Shown here: in pieces, positions 11,441-21,509 of the stretch
How the letters are laid out: every line of letters starts with the position of its first letter
How positions within the stretch are numbered: the first letter of the stretch is position 1
Source: Welwitschia mirabilis
Taxonomy: Eukaryota > Gnetophyta > Gnetopsida > Welwitschiales
Length of the DNA stretch: 36,926 bases
Assembly (NCBI GenBank): GCA_051453625.1
Contig: JBOZIK010000001.1
Span: 82,395,022 to 82,431,947, forward strand
Reading direction: 5' to 3'
The notes under the pieces: generated by a model
The model's database searches: none
What the model saw: the letters and a program-made list of their open reading frames with translations, nothing else
What the model was told of the DNA's origin: nothing
Program-made: the position numbers and the translations under genes

Positions 11441-13163
11441 TAACTTTAATTGCTAAGTAAATAGTAACTTTGATACAATGAGTTGTATTGTAACTTTGTC
11501 TAGATAAACCTCTAATTTTATCTAAATTATGCCAATTTCATGCCTTTCATTCTTAACATTTGAAAATCATCAAATTGATCATAAAACTTATGAAATAAGA
11601 CCTACAACACATGCTAAACAATATGTGAAATAAGCCAATGTGGCCTCATAACATAACCCTTACTTAGCATTTTTTAATCCTTGACAAAGTAAGCGAATAC
11701 TAATGAAGGTAAGCTAAGTTGTTATGGAGAAGAAAATATTCTAAACTGATATCACATAACATTGAATCCACCTCATAAGCTCTTTGAATATTCATAAAAT
11801 TTAGAAAAATATTTTTTAAAAAATTTTTATAAATAAATAAATTTTTAATAAATTTATTCATGAATACTCTAATCCTTAAGGATTCCATCCACTCATGGAA
11901 AATAAATTTATCTCAAATTTAGAGAACTTTTACATGAAAATATAGTAACATATTAAATGTAAAACATAAGATGAAAAGTGCAAAGGGTAATTAGACAAGA
12001 AGATTTAGGAGTAGGATAAATAATTCAATAATGATATAATGAGGTAAAGGTTTTTTTATCAATAATTATAAGAATGCAAGTTATTACAATGTTATGGACC
12101 TCTTAAGTAATGGAAAAAGATACATATATAAATTTGCAATTTTCTAACTTAAGGAATAAAAATTAACACTTTGCAATAGAATTTATCCTATTTGAAGTTG
12201 ATCACTTACTAATGGTATCTCATTTCCAAATATGGTACATGCTTCAAAATCAGTGAAACATCATAGTCTATTTAAATAATATAAACATGATAACATATTA
12301 ATTAAAATTGAGTTATCATAGCCATGATCACCAATCATCAATAAAGAAAGATAGCTATAAAATAATAATACTATTGGCATTATGATAACCATGGTATACT
12401 TTAAGGTATACCTTCTTCTGACTTAGATTTCTTCCATTATAGAGTGCTCCTTTTGGAACCACTGACTTTGCCTTTATTATAAGCAGTAGGACCCATCAGA
12501 TAAGACATATGCCATTAGACAACTTTGCCTCTAGTGTGAGAATCCATAAGATAGATTAGAAGTGATCATTAAAAGTGCTTCCGTATTGCATATCCATATT
12601 TTTATCTTATTTTGAATTTTTTTTGTTTTCTACTTTTTACTTTTGGTTTTATGAAAAGCAACTTGTACATACATCAAGGTATTAATAGTTTGTACCTCAT
12701 AATGAAATTGATGAAGAGATAAGCATATAACATAATCACTTTAATTAAGGACATTTTCCTCTCTTGGAATTAGAGTTCATAGATATTTGAATAACTTTCA
12801 ATTGCTTGAAATCTAGATAATTATCCATAAATTAGAAAAGCATGAAATACTTAAACATATTGTATGATGAAGAAATAAGATAAAATCAAGTTACTACATA
12901 TGAAAAAATAGGATCCATCTAAAAATAATTCATAAAAGGTAAGTGGTAGACATAATTTTACAAAATCAATTACTCTAATAAGACATTATTTAATTTCTAT
13001 ATGTTAATCCTTATTTCAAAAGTTACTTCATTTCAACATAGTCATCAAAGTTCTATATTTTTAGTTAAATAACAAACATACCATTTTGAAACTAATTGAC
13101 TAAATATGAAGTGTACAAAATCATTCTTAATAAGTATCAATTAGTAATATGAACTTAAACTTA

Positions 13164-13173
13164 NNNNNNNNNN
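13164..13173. other. Assembly gap (10 N)
   Basis: Short N run. The paralogous copy near 29315 reads straight through with AAACTTATTATCATCATGATAG, so little sequence is missing. Confidence 1.
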
Positions 13174-13404
13174 CATCATGATAGTACAAATCTTTAAAGA
13201 TAGATAAGAGGCAAAAAATTAATAGAATTCATGGAAATATACTCTCTTATTAAATTGGTGCAAAAATGGCTAAGCATAATTGTCATTAAAAAAATCATTA
13301 GTGTTAGTTAAGGATAATGTATGAATCTTAGAGATGTTATAGAACTTCTTAGGAGAATTAATTAATGCATCGTTAAATAGCTAAGAAGTTCTTTAAGACT
13401 TAAC

Positions 13405-14105
13405 NNNNNNNNNNNNNNNNNNNNNNNNNNNNNNNNNNNNNNNNNNNNNNNNNNNNNNNNNNNNNNNNNNNNNNNNNNNNNNNNNNNNNNNNNNNNNNNN
13501 NNNNNNNNNNNNNNNNNNNNNNNNNNNNNNNNNNNNNNNNNNNNNNNNNNNNNNNNNNNNNNNNNNNNNNNNNNNNNNNNNNNNNNNNNNNNNNNNNNNN
13601 NNNNNNNNNNNNNNNNNNNNNNNNNNNNNNNNNNNNNNNNNNNNNNNNNNNNNNNNNNNNNNNNNNNNNNNNNNNNNNNNNNNNNNNNNNNNNNNNNNNN
13701 NNNNNNNNNNNNNNNNNNNNNNNNNNNNNNNNNNNNNNNNNNNNNNNNNNNNNNNNNNNNNNNNNNNNNNNNNNNNNNNNNNNNNNNNNNNNNNNNNNNN
13801 NNNNNNNNNNNNNNNNNNNNNNNNNNNNNNNNNNNNNNNNNNNNNNNNNNNNNNNNNNNNNNNNNNNNNNNNNNNNNNNNNNNNNNNNNNNNNNNNNNNN
13901 NNNNNNNNNNNNNNNNNNNNNNNNNNNNNNNNNNNNNNNNNNNNNNNNNNNNNNNNNNNNNNNNNNNNNNNNNNNNNNNNNNNNNNNNNNNNNNNNNNNN
14001 NNNNNNNNNNNNNNNNNNNNNNNNNNNNNNNNNNNNNNNNNNNNNNNNNNNNNNNNNNNNNNNNNNNNNNNNNNNNNNNNNNNNNNNNNNNNNNNNNNNN
14101 NNNNN
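13405..14105. other. Assembly gap (701 N)
   Basis: The paralogous copy has only about 130 bases between the matching flanks (about 29545-29675). Either the gap is over-sized or copy 1 carries an extra insertion here. Confidence 1.
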
Positions 14106-14109
14106 TTAT

Positions 14110-14481
14110 AAGCAAAGGAAGAACATTACGTTAAGGTTTATGCTTAATAGTATTAGACTTTGCAATTTGGGTTGGTTTATTGATTAGGCTAAGTCTATCC
14201 TCCATTGAGATTTATTGGTTTTCCATAACTACTTCTTTATTCTTCTCTTCATTATTGTCATTGCTATTACTTTATTGAACATTATCCTCATCATCCACCA
14301 AAGGATTGGATTGATCATAAAATTGATTACCAAGAGTAGTGTCATCATCTTCTTTATGTGTTAGAAGATTTTCATATTTTTCTTCATCATTTCCCAAAAG
14401 TAAGTGGAGGTTATAAAAGTAGCCTAAAATTTCTATTTTATTATCATTTTCATTATTATTTTTATTAATTTATTGAGTTAA
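14110..14481 (-). pseudogene. Decayed acidic reading frame of the dispersed repeat, copy 1
   Basis: Read on the minus strand, this stretch is almost open. It gives a hydrophilic, Asn/Asp/Glu-rich peptide with segments such as KIEILGYFYNL, NDEEKYENLL, NPLVDDEDNVQ and SMEDRLSLINKP. The two stops occur at TAA following CAA-like contexts, as expected from C to T decay. The paralogous stretch at 29690-30041 encodes a recognisably similar peptide (KIEILDYFFNL, NPLEHDKDNVQ), so this was once coding sequence. I do not recognise the family. A linker or gag segment of a gypsy-type element is a guess. Confidence 0.5.
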
Positions 14482-14649
14482 AAATATTGAGTTATGTTTC
14501 TAAATTAACGTCAAACTAATATATATTTGTATAGTTTAAATATGTTGAAAATTTCTTAAGCCAACAAAGTTTTGTAGGTTAGGCATAAAATAATATTTTT
14601 CTCAGATCATGTTGTCACTTGGAAAAATTGTTAATTTTCATAAGGTATT

Positions 14650-14850
14650 AATCGAACCTAGATAAATGAGGTCGATTAGATCCCATGGGGAATTGACCAA
14701 ATCTAAATGAAGGCCGTCAACTGGATGTCATATGGGGTCAATTGGATTATGAGATATAAGATAATTAGATTAACTAAAAAAAAGAGGGATCAACTGATTC
14801 AAGTGATAGTAATTAAGTAGGTCAATCGAATATTTTAAGGGGTTAGCTAG
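14650..14850. repeat. Array of GTCGATT/GTCAACTG-type motifs in the LTR
   Basis: Eight or nine variants of a roughly palindromic core appear in 200 bases: ATCGAACC, GTCGATTAG, ATTGACC, GTCAACTGG, GTCAATTGG, ATCAACTGA, GTCAATCGA and AGTCGAAG. Related phrases recur in the pol/env-like spacer at 21039-21290. Confidence 0.55.
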
Positions 14851-15318
14851 TCGAAGTAGAATATGAACTTTTTAGACTATTTTCTAAACATTAATCCTTT
14901 TATTTTTAGCCATTGGAATGTTAGATTCACTTTAAAATGTATTAAATATATGTTTTATATAAATAAATTAATAGGAATCTTTTTACTATTATTTTTTATC
15001 CAAGAAAATCACATTTCTATTATTGATATCTATTAGTCAAAAGCAATCTACTTCACTATATGAGCTTGTACTTGTGAGCTATCTTTCTAGTGGAGTAGTT
15101 CATTATTATCATACTTCATATCTAGTAAAGCTAATGCACTTAGGTATACTACCCTCACAAAAAGCTTTTGCTCTATAAAGGTTGAAACTCAACATTAAAA
15201 GTTCACTTATAAAGGTTACAAGTTGATCTAAAGACCTAGAAAGAAAGTAACAAGGATCTAGATTAGCTTAGGATTAAAGCTAACAACTGAGAGTGGAGTA
15301 GGGGAATTTTTTTAAACC

Positions 15319-15328
15319 ATTATAAATT
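15319..15328 (+). promoter_or_regulatory. TATA-like site in the Sirevirus-like LTR
   Basis: ATTATAAATT sits in AACCATTATAAATTGTTGT, about 180 bases before the LTR end, following a GAGTGGAGTAGG stretch. The position fits a TATA box or the R-region start; only sequence and place support it. Confidence 0.4.
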
Positions 15329-15508
15329 GTTGTCTAGTGCACATTTTTTAATATTTTCATTTAGTTATTTTCCTATGTTTTTTCTCATGAATTTTATTCA
15401 AAGAACCTTTGGTTATTTTTCAAATAGATTGTTATTTTTCTATGAATTTTTGTTATTTATTCTTGTAAAACCTATTTAATCCTCTCTATAATTTGTAGAT
15501 CCTTCACT

Positions 15509-15520
15509 TGGTATTAAAGC
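15509..15520 (+). other. Primer-binding site (tRNA-Met type)
   Basis: TGGTATTAAAGC differs from TGGTATCAGAGC by one C to T and one G to A change, both transition decay. It lies two bases after the LTR end CA and 50 bases before the gag start codon. Confidence 0.75.
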
Positions 15521-15570
15521 TAGTTGAGTTAGGCATAGATTCTAGCAAATTTTGACACATGACCCTAGCC

Positions 15571-16506
15571 ATGAGTAATCACTTGGATGGATCCTCTACT
15601 AAAAGGCCACTAGCATTTGATGAAATTAACTATGCTTATTGAAAGTATAGAATGAGAATTTTTCTTAGATCTCTTGATGCTAACATAGAAGAGGTAATTT
15701 ACAATGGGTGTGAACACCATACAATAACAAAAAGGAATAGTAGTAAAAATACCAAGATCATTTTAAAACTAAGAGATTAATGAACTTCTATTAATAAGGC
15801 TAAGGAAACTATGGATGCCCATGCTCTTAATGTTATTTTTCATACAATTTGTATAAAAGAATTTAGGAGGATTGTAAATTTCAATTCTTCCACAATAGCA
15901 TAAAACATTTTTGAAATAGCTCATGAATGGACATCCACCATAAAATAAGAAAAATTATAGATTATCATCTCCAAGTTTAAAGATAATCATATGAAAAAGG
16001 AAGAAACCCTCCAAGAGCTCTTTACTAGACTAATAGATATAATGAAGTCAATGATAAGCCTAGGAGAAAAGATAAATGAAAAAAAAGTGGTAATAAAAGT
16101 CCTAAGATCTCTTCCCAAATATTTTAAGCAAAAGGTTATCACCATTAAAGAAAGTAAGAATATGAACCTGATGGCACTAGATGAATTCTAAGGTAATCTT
16201 TAAACTTATGAATTAAAATTTTCTAAAGATAAGAAGAATATCTTGCATTAAAAAGCATGTATAAGAAAGCCAAATTTGAGAGGTTGGATGATGAACTCGA
16301 TGAGGATGAAGTTTTATTATTAATAAGAAGATTTAAGAAAATTCTTGTATAAGAAAAGAAGAGATAAAAAGTAAAGCAAAGGGTCTAGAAGGGATCAATT
16401 CAAATAAGGAGAGGCAAAGAGAAATCAAAGGAGATTCAGTGCTATGCTTGTAAAGGATATGAACATGTTGTAAATGAATTTAAAAAAAAAAAAAAAAAAA
16501 AAAAAA
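15571..16506 (+). pseudogene. gag (UBN2-type) of the Sirevirus-like element, broken
   Basis: The start ATG at 15571 opens MSNHLDGSSTKRPLAFDE, followed by a gag N-terminal motif in which a stop replaces the usual tryptophan before KYRMRIFLRSLD. After frameshifts the UBN2 core is clear: AHEWTSTIK, then the open stretch 15991-16191 with ELFTRLIDIMKSMISLGEKI and VIKVLRSLPKYF, ending in NLMALDEF. A CCHC zinc knuckle follows at 16440-16481 (CYACKGYEHVVNEF), with the last cysteine changed to phenylalanine. Gag forms the particle and binds RNA. The frame is lost at several stops and indels, then runs into 25 A residues and the N gap. The match to copia gag is strong. Confidence 0.85.
16482..16506. 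repeat. Homopolymer of 25 A at the gap edge
   Basis: An uninterrupted A run directly after the gag zinc knuckle, ending a few bases before the 425-N gap. The paralogous gag segment has an A-rich but mixed sequence here (TCTAATAATAAAAAG). Confidence 0.9.
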
Positions 16507-16509
16507 CAA

Positions 16510-16934
16510 NNNNNNNNNNNNNNNNNNNNNNNNNNNNNNNNNNNNNNNNNNNNNNNNNNNNNNNNNNNNNNNNNNNNNNNNNNNNNNNNNNNNNNNNNNN
16601 NNNNNNNNNNNNNNNNNNNNNNNNNNNNNNNNNNNNNNNNNNNNNNNNNNNNNNNNNNNNNNNNNNNNNNNNNNNNNNNNNNNNNNNNNNNNNNNNNNNN
16701 NNNNNNNNNNNNNNNNNNNNNNNNNNNNNNNNNNNNNNNNNNNNNNNNNNNNNNNNNNNNNNNNNNNNNNNNNNNNNNNNNNNNNNNNNNNNNNNNNNNN
16801 NNNNNNNNNNNNNNNNNNNNNNNNNNNNNNNNNNNNNNNNNNNNNNNNNNNNNNNNNNNNNNNNNNNNNNNNNNNNNNNNNNNNNNNNNNNNNNNNNNNN
16901 NNNNNNNNNNNNNNNNNNNNNNNNNNNNNNNNNN
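16510..16934. other. Assembly gap (425 N)
   Basis: The gap separates two copies of the gag C-terminal region, so the link between left and right parts of this element is not proven by sequence. Confidence 1.
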
Positions 16935-17640
16935 AAGATAAAAAGAAAAGTCTTATGTTAAAAAGTATGTAGGAGGAAGCTACATTTGAAAGATCAGATA
17001 ATGACCTTAATGAGAATGGGGTCACCTTATTAGCAAGAAACTTCAAAAAATCCTTGTATAGGAGAAGAAGAAATAGGAAATAAAGTAAGGGATCTAGAAG
17101 GGATTAATACAAGCTAAGGGAGATCAAGAGAAAGCAAAAGAGATCTAGTTCTATACTTGTAAAGGATATGGACATGTTGCAAATGAATGTTCTAATAATA
17201 AAAAGAATAAGAGAAAATTCAAGAGACCATTCTTTATGGCTACTTAGGGAAATGTGGATGAGGAAGAAGATAGCAGCTCTAGTTAAGAGTCAAAGGAAGA
17301 TAGAATACTCTCTATTATAGTAATAGTTTAATCCTTAAATGATGTACCTTATTCAACTAAATTGGATGATCTAGATATCATAGAGGAAGAAGAAGAAAAA
17401 ATAGAAAACATCTATCAAGAGCTATACTTAGAATGTAAAAATATGGTCAAAAAAATAAATAAGCTAAACAAAATAGGAAAGTATCTAAATAAGGAGAAGG
17501 AATTTTTGGAGACTAGCTACATAAAAGTTTAAACTAAGATCATAAAGCTAATTTAAAAGGTAAAAAGTTTATCTCATTTTATAAGTAAATTTTCTAATAA
17601 TTCTAAAAAATTGGAACAAATGCTTGGAATATAAAAATCA
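16935..17640 (+). pseudogene. Second copy of gag C-terminal half, with acidic/coiled-coil tail
   Basis: 16935-17190 repeats the gag segment at 16228-16481 with clear divergence: KSMxEEATFERSDNDLNENG here against KSMYKKAKFERLDDELDED there. The zinc knuckle at 17149-17190 reads FYTCKGYGHVANEC, so the first cysteine is lost while the last is kept. Next come RPFFMAT, an acidic-serine tract (DEEEDSSSS) and a long charged helix (ENIYQELYLECKNMVKKI), the usual C-terminal tail of Sirevirus-type gag. Several TAA/TAG stops interrupt it. It leads directly into pol, so it belongs to the element that supplies the downstream domains. Confidence 0.8.
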
Positions 17641-17879
17641 ATCCATGACAAAAGAGGTATCGGATTCACCTCCACAAGACCACCCACTTCTATTAATTAG
17701 GTAACTTGACAAAATGATGAATTCATTTCAAATATTAGTTGTTACTTTTTATGGAAAATTAGGTCATTCAAAATTATTTACAAATTCAAAAAGGTTATAC
17801 TTGTTTTAAATCATACTAGAACTTTATTTTTCAAATTTATTTCTAAAATCTTTATATTACAATAGTCCAAAAGAACAAA

Positions 17880-18500
17880 GTGGGTAAGGGCTGACAATTT
17901 GGAAAGATTATTAATTCAAATAGCTTTCAAGGCTAGTAGTGAAACTTATTGGTAATTGGATAGTAATTTCTCTTATCATATGACTAATGAGAAATTACAA
18001 TTCCAATGCTTGGATGACTTCAATGGATAAGAAGTAACCTTTGGTAATGATGGAAAGGTAAAAATTGAAGGCATAAAAAGAATTAGTGGAGGTAACATGC
18101 TTAAAATTAATGAAATTTTATATCTAAATGATCTTAAACATAATTTGCCTAGTGTTATTCCAATTTATGATAAAGGTCATAGTGTTATTTTTTATTACCC
18201 AAAGTATGAAGTTAGACATAGTAGAACTGATAAAGTTCTTCTTAAAGTAAATAGAATAGATAAATTTTTTAGTTTTGATTAATCCTCTTCTATTTATCAT
18301 TTTTTACAAGTTAACTAAAAAGATTTATGACACCATTACTTAGGTCATGTAAAATTTGATCAACTTAAAACCATCATCAAAAAGGAAATCATAAGAGAGC
18401 TTTCTAAAATCAATATTGGTAAACATGGGTTGTGTGATTTTTGCCAAAAAGGAAAAAAAATAAGAATAGTCCTTAAAAGTAAAAACTTAGTCTCCACATT
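17880..18500 (+). pseudogene. Protease and GAG-pre-integrase region of copia pol, broken
   Basis: The aspartic protease signature is visible at 17956-17967 as LDSN, where active enzymes have D-S-G; the glycine is lost and a stop precedes it. Downstream YHMTN, VTFGNDGKVKIEGI and LNDLKHNLPSV (open stretch 18097-18282) follow the family order. The GAG-pre-integrase zinc-binding part has HHYLGH near 18333 and CDFCQKGKK near 18433, so the HHCC residues are largely present, with a TGA in place of the tryptophan before the first histidine. These parts cleave the polyprotein and form the N-terminal zinc domain of integrase. Confidence 0.85.
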
Positions 18501-19190
18501 AATGCCCCTTAAACTTATTCATATGAACTTGATGGGTTCTTCTTAAACTAAAAGCCTGATAGCAAAAAGAGATTTTTTTAGTAATAATTGATGACTACTA
18601 TAGCTTTACTTGGATTTCTTTCAAGAGATTTATTGAAATCTAGAATTAAATTTAGAATGAAAAGGGATACTTTAGTAAAGAAATTATAAGTAATCATGAA
18701 GGAGAATTTGAAAATAATATTTTTAAAAAATATCATATGGATAATGGGATAGCATATGAGTTTTCAGAACCAAAAGATTCACAACAAAATGGGGTAGTAG
18801 ACAAGAAGAATAGGATCCTCTAAGAAATGTCAAGAATAATTCTAAATGATAAGGCAATATCAAGAACTTTTTAGGCTATAGTAGGAAGTACTACATGTCA
18901 TATTATCAATAGAGTATATTTAAAACCTAGTATGGATAAAACTTCCCATGAGATATGGAAACAAAGAAATCAACAATGTCTTATTTTAAAGTTTGTAGAA
19001 GTAAGGGATTTAAAAAATAAAAAAAATTTAAGTAAATTCAAGTCTAAGGTAGAAGAAGCAATTTTTCTTGGATACTTAACTATAAGTAGAGGTTATAGGG
19101 TCATCGACAAATAAAGCCTAATAGTGAAAGAATCTATAAATATACAAATTAAGGATAATAGTTCTAAATCACTATCTATAAGTGATAAAT
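18500..19190 (+). pseudogene. Integrase core of copia pol, catalytic residues lost
   Basis: The rve core is recognised from LKLIHMNLMGSS, IIDDYYSFTWISF (after an indel), SNHEGEFEN, DSQQNGVVDKKNRIL, the open stretch 18932-19114 with DKTSHEIWKQ, and EEAIFLGYLTISRGYRV. All three positions of the D,D(35)E triad are altered: the first Asp is Asn in HMN, the second is Asn in SNHEGEF, and the Glu is Asp in VVDKKN. Stops replace Gln and Trp codons (TAA, TAG). The enzyme would insert the cDNA into the chromosome; this copy cannot. Confidence 0.88.
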
Positions 19191-19399
19191 AAAATCTCTT
19201 ACAAAGTTACACAAATAAGAAGGATTATTAAAAAAGTAAGAAAAATGAAAAAACACAAGAATCAAGTCTAAAACATTTTAAAGAATTAAAAGATTATTAT
19301 CTTAATTTAGTTATTAGAGATGTAAACTTAAGGATGCACACTAGATATCCTCTTGAAAACCTTTATACTCATGTTTTATATGCCTCTCAGGTTAAACCT

Positions 19400-20191
19400 A
19401 ATAAATATAAGGAGGTTGAAACCCATGAAGAATGGATAATGACAATGTAAGAGGAGTTACAATAATTTAACAGAAATTCTATTTAGCTATTGGAAAGACC
19501 TAGGGATCAGAATGTGTTTAAAATAAAGTGGATCTTTAAGAATAAATAAAATATAACACAATAGTATGATTAAGAAAAAAGTAAGATTAATGGTAAAAAT
19601 ATAAAGTCCGATTGAAGAAATTAATATGAGAGGAACTTTGCTCTTATTGTAGGTTAGATAGCATTAGAATGTTTCTTTTATTTACAATTTTTAAAAATTT
19701 TAAAGTTTTCCAAATGGATGTAAAAATTACGTTTTTAAATGGTGTTCTTAATAAAGTGAAGTATGAGGAGTAACCTAGAGGCTTTATAGATCCTTATAAA
19801 CCAAACCATGTCTATATACTTAAAAAGGCTTTATCTAGATTAAAATAGGCCTTTAGGATATGATATGAAAAATACAACCTTTCTTGAGGATAGTGGTTAT
19901 AGTTGAAAAGATATATAAAAAGCTCTCTTTGTAAAGAAGTTTGAATAAAACTTTATTTTTATTTAGATTTATGTCAGTGATATAAGTTTTGAAGCCTTAA
20001 AGAAGCATCTTTTAAAAGATTTTGCTATCATCATGATAAAACATTTTAAGATGAACATGGAAGGAGAAGTAAGAATGTTTATAGGGCTATAAATTAGGTA
20101 AATCAATTAAGGAATTTTCATTTCTTAATCAAAGTATGCTAAGAAGTTGATAAAATGACTTAGACCTAAGAATGCAAAATCAGCCACCATG
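19400..20191 (+). pseudogene. Reverse transcriptase of copia pol, broken
   Basis: The RT begins around EVETHEEWI near 19407, followed by KIKWIFKNK, FQMDVKITFLNGVLN near 19711, PRGFIDPYKPNHVYILKKALSRLK and, near the end, MNMEGEVRMFIGL and FISQSKYAKKLI. The catalytic Y-V-D-D box reads YVSD at about 19970-19981, so the first aspartate is lost. CAA/CAG to stop and TGG to stop changes and several frameshifts are present, typical of methyl-cytosine decay. The domain order protease-integrase-RT is diagnostic of Ty1/copia. Confidence 0.88.
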
Positions 20192-20373
20192 TAGCTAGGC
20201 AGTTGATAAGAGATTAGTAGCCTCGCATACTAGCACCCCATAAGCTTAAGCTCATACTAGAATAGAGGTGTAGAAACCTTGGAATTATGGCACAACCTCT
20301 CACTACTTGCATCAATAGGAGAGGTTGTCATTCCACATCAACAACATGTAAAGTTAGTCTTGACAACTAAGAA
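20192..20373. other. GC-richer segment inserted between RT and RNase H
   Basis: The coding match stops after SATM at 20191 and resumes with KSID at 20374. Related elements need only about 40 bases here, so roughly 140 extra bases are present. The segment is clearly less AT-rich than its surroundings (CACCCCATAAGC, GAGGTGTAGAAACC). It contains a perfect 10-base inverted repeat, ACAACCTCTC at 20292-20301 and GAGAGGTTGT at 20319-20328, with a 17-base loop. Its origin is unknown; no target duplication was found. Confidence 0.6.
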
Positions 20374-20995
20374 AAATCAATCGATTAAAACATTTATAGA
20401 AGTATGATATAAAGAATATTATAGTTAATAGATTTAGAACTAATATAATGCATGGTATGACTTTGTGTGCTAGGTATCAAATAAACCCCAAGGAATTACA
20501 CCTTCAAGATGTTAAAAGAACCATAATATACATAAAATATATTAGTAATTATGGGCTATGGTATCAGAAAATAACATCTTTTAAACTTGTACGATTTAGT
20601 GATGTAGAATGGTCTGAATGTAAGGATAATCAAAAAAGCACAAGTGGAAATTATTTCTTCTTTCATTCTTATCCAATAAGCTAGGTAAGTAAGAAATAAA
20701 ATTTCATTTATCCTTTTACAACTAAATTAGAATATATAATAGTAGGAAGCTATTATACCCATCTTTTATGAATGAAGGAAATGATTAAAGATATTAGAAT
20801 TAACTATGATTAGGTATCAATTTTATGTAACAATATGAGTATAATTAAAATATCAAAAAATCCTATTCAGCACTCTTGTACTAAACATATTAAAGTTGAA
20901 GAAGGGAATATTATAATGAGTTTTATAAACACTAATCAATAGCTAGCTGATAGTTTTATAAAACCCTTGAGGTCTGATAAATTTTTGAATCTTTG
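20374..20995 (+). pseudogene. RNase H domain of copia pol, broken
   Basis: After KSID and YRSMI the frame gives LCARYQINPKELHLQDVKR, KSTSGNYFFFHSYPIS (open stretch 20448-20684), a TAT-TAT-rich remnant of the AEAEY motif (KLEYIIVGSYYTHLL), LCNNMSIIKISKNPIQHS, TKHIKVEEG and QLADSFIKPL. One catalytic Asp is Asn in LCNN. The domain would remove RNA from the hybrid during cDNA synthesis. It ends near 20995, and the element continues with a spacer and an env-like ORF. Confidence 0.85.
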
Positions 20996-21038
20996 ATACA
21001 AACTAAGGGTTTTGTCATTATCCTCTAATTAAAAGCAG

Positions 21039-21290
21039 GGCGATCAACTATATTTGCAATTTAATCAACCATATCTGAAAATGTCAGTTAAATTAAATTA
21101 TATCTTATTCATCTAGAATTATTTTAGATGTAGCCTATGTTAAGTTGGGTTAATCAAACTAAAGCCCTAGTCAACTAGATCTTGAAAAATGAGATCCATG
21201 CCTTAGCAGATTGATCATACTTAAATTTGACAACAACACCTAGAGGTTTTCAACAGAAGGAAGGTGATCAATCTAAAATTTTTATTAAAA
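21039..21290. repeat. Spacer between RNase H and env-like ORF with GATCAACT-type motifs
   Basis: The spacer holds scattered variants GCGATCAACTA, AATCAACCAT, TAATCAAACTA, GTCAACTAGATC, GATTGATCA and GTGATCAATC. They resemble the motifs of the LTR at 14650-14850. No supported gene; the minus-strand frame at 21296-21484 is considered chance. Confidence 0.45.
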
Positions 21291-21509
21291 AAAAATTAGT
21301 GTGCCCTTATTATAAAAGCTTTTAAAATCCTATCTTGCTCATTCCCACCTATCTTCCACCTGCTTCTCTTATCTTTTATTAGTTTTCTCCATTTTTTTAC
21401 CTTCTTATCTTTAGCAAGTATCATGTTATAAGAAATAGTTGAAGGATCCTCAAGGAGATTAAGGTAAACAATGCTTACTAACAAAGATCATTTCTACTTT
21501 TAACATAGG

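Larger units (their letters stand above)
11005..14481. repeat. Dispersed repeat, copy 1 (direct repeat of 26154-30041)
   Basis: From about 11005 the sequence runs parallel to 26154 onward in the same orientation, and the match continues to about 14481/30041 apart from gaps and local insertions. Shared landmarks are the TCATCTAGATGA/CTATAGTAAC block, TTCATGAATACTCT followed by CCTTAAGGATTCCATCC, and the minus-strand acidic frame at the right end. Divergence by eye is substantial, with many transitions. The family is not recognised; it is probably the 3' part of a minus-strand transposable element. N gaps at 13164-13173 and 13405-14105 interrupt it. The minus-strand frame at 11700-11888 is not supported as a gene. 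Confidence 0.85.
14543..15506 (+). mobile_element. 5' LTR of a plus-strand Sirevirus-like Ty1/copia element
   Basis: The right edge is firm: ...CCTTCA ends at 15506, and two bases later a primer-binding site begins, followed by a gag start. The left edge is the proposed TGTTGAAAATTTC at 14543; no target duplication or matching 3' LTR was found to confirm it. The resulting 964 bases agree with the 923-base LTR of the related element at 33276. The interior carries a short-motif array (14650-14850) and a TATA-like site (15319-15328). Confidence 0.65.
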
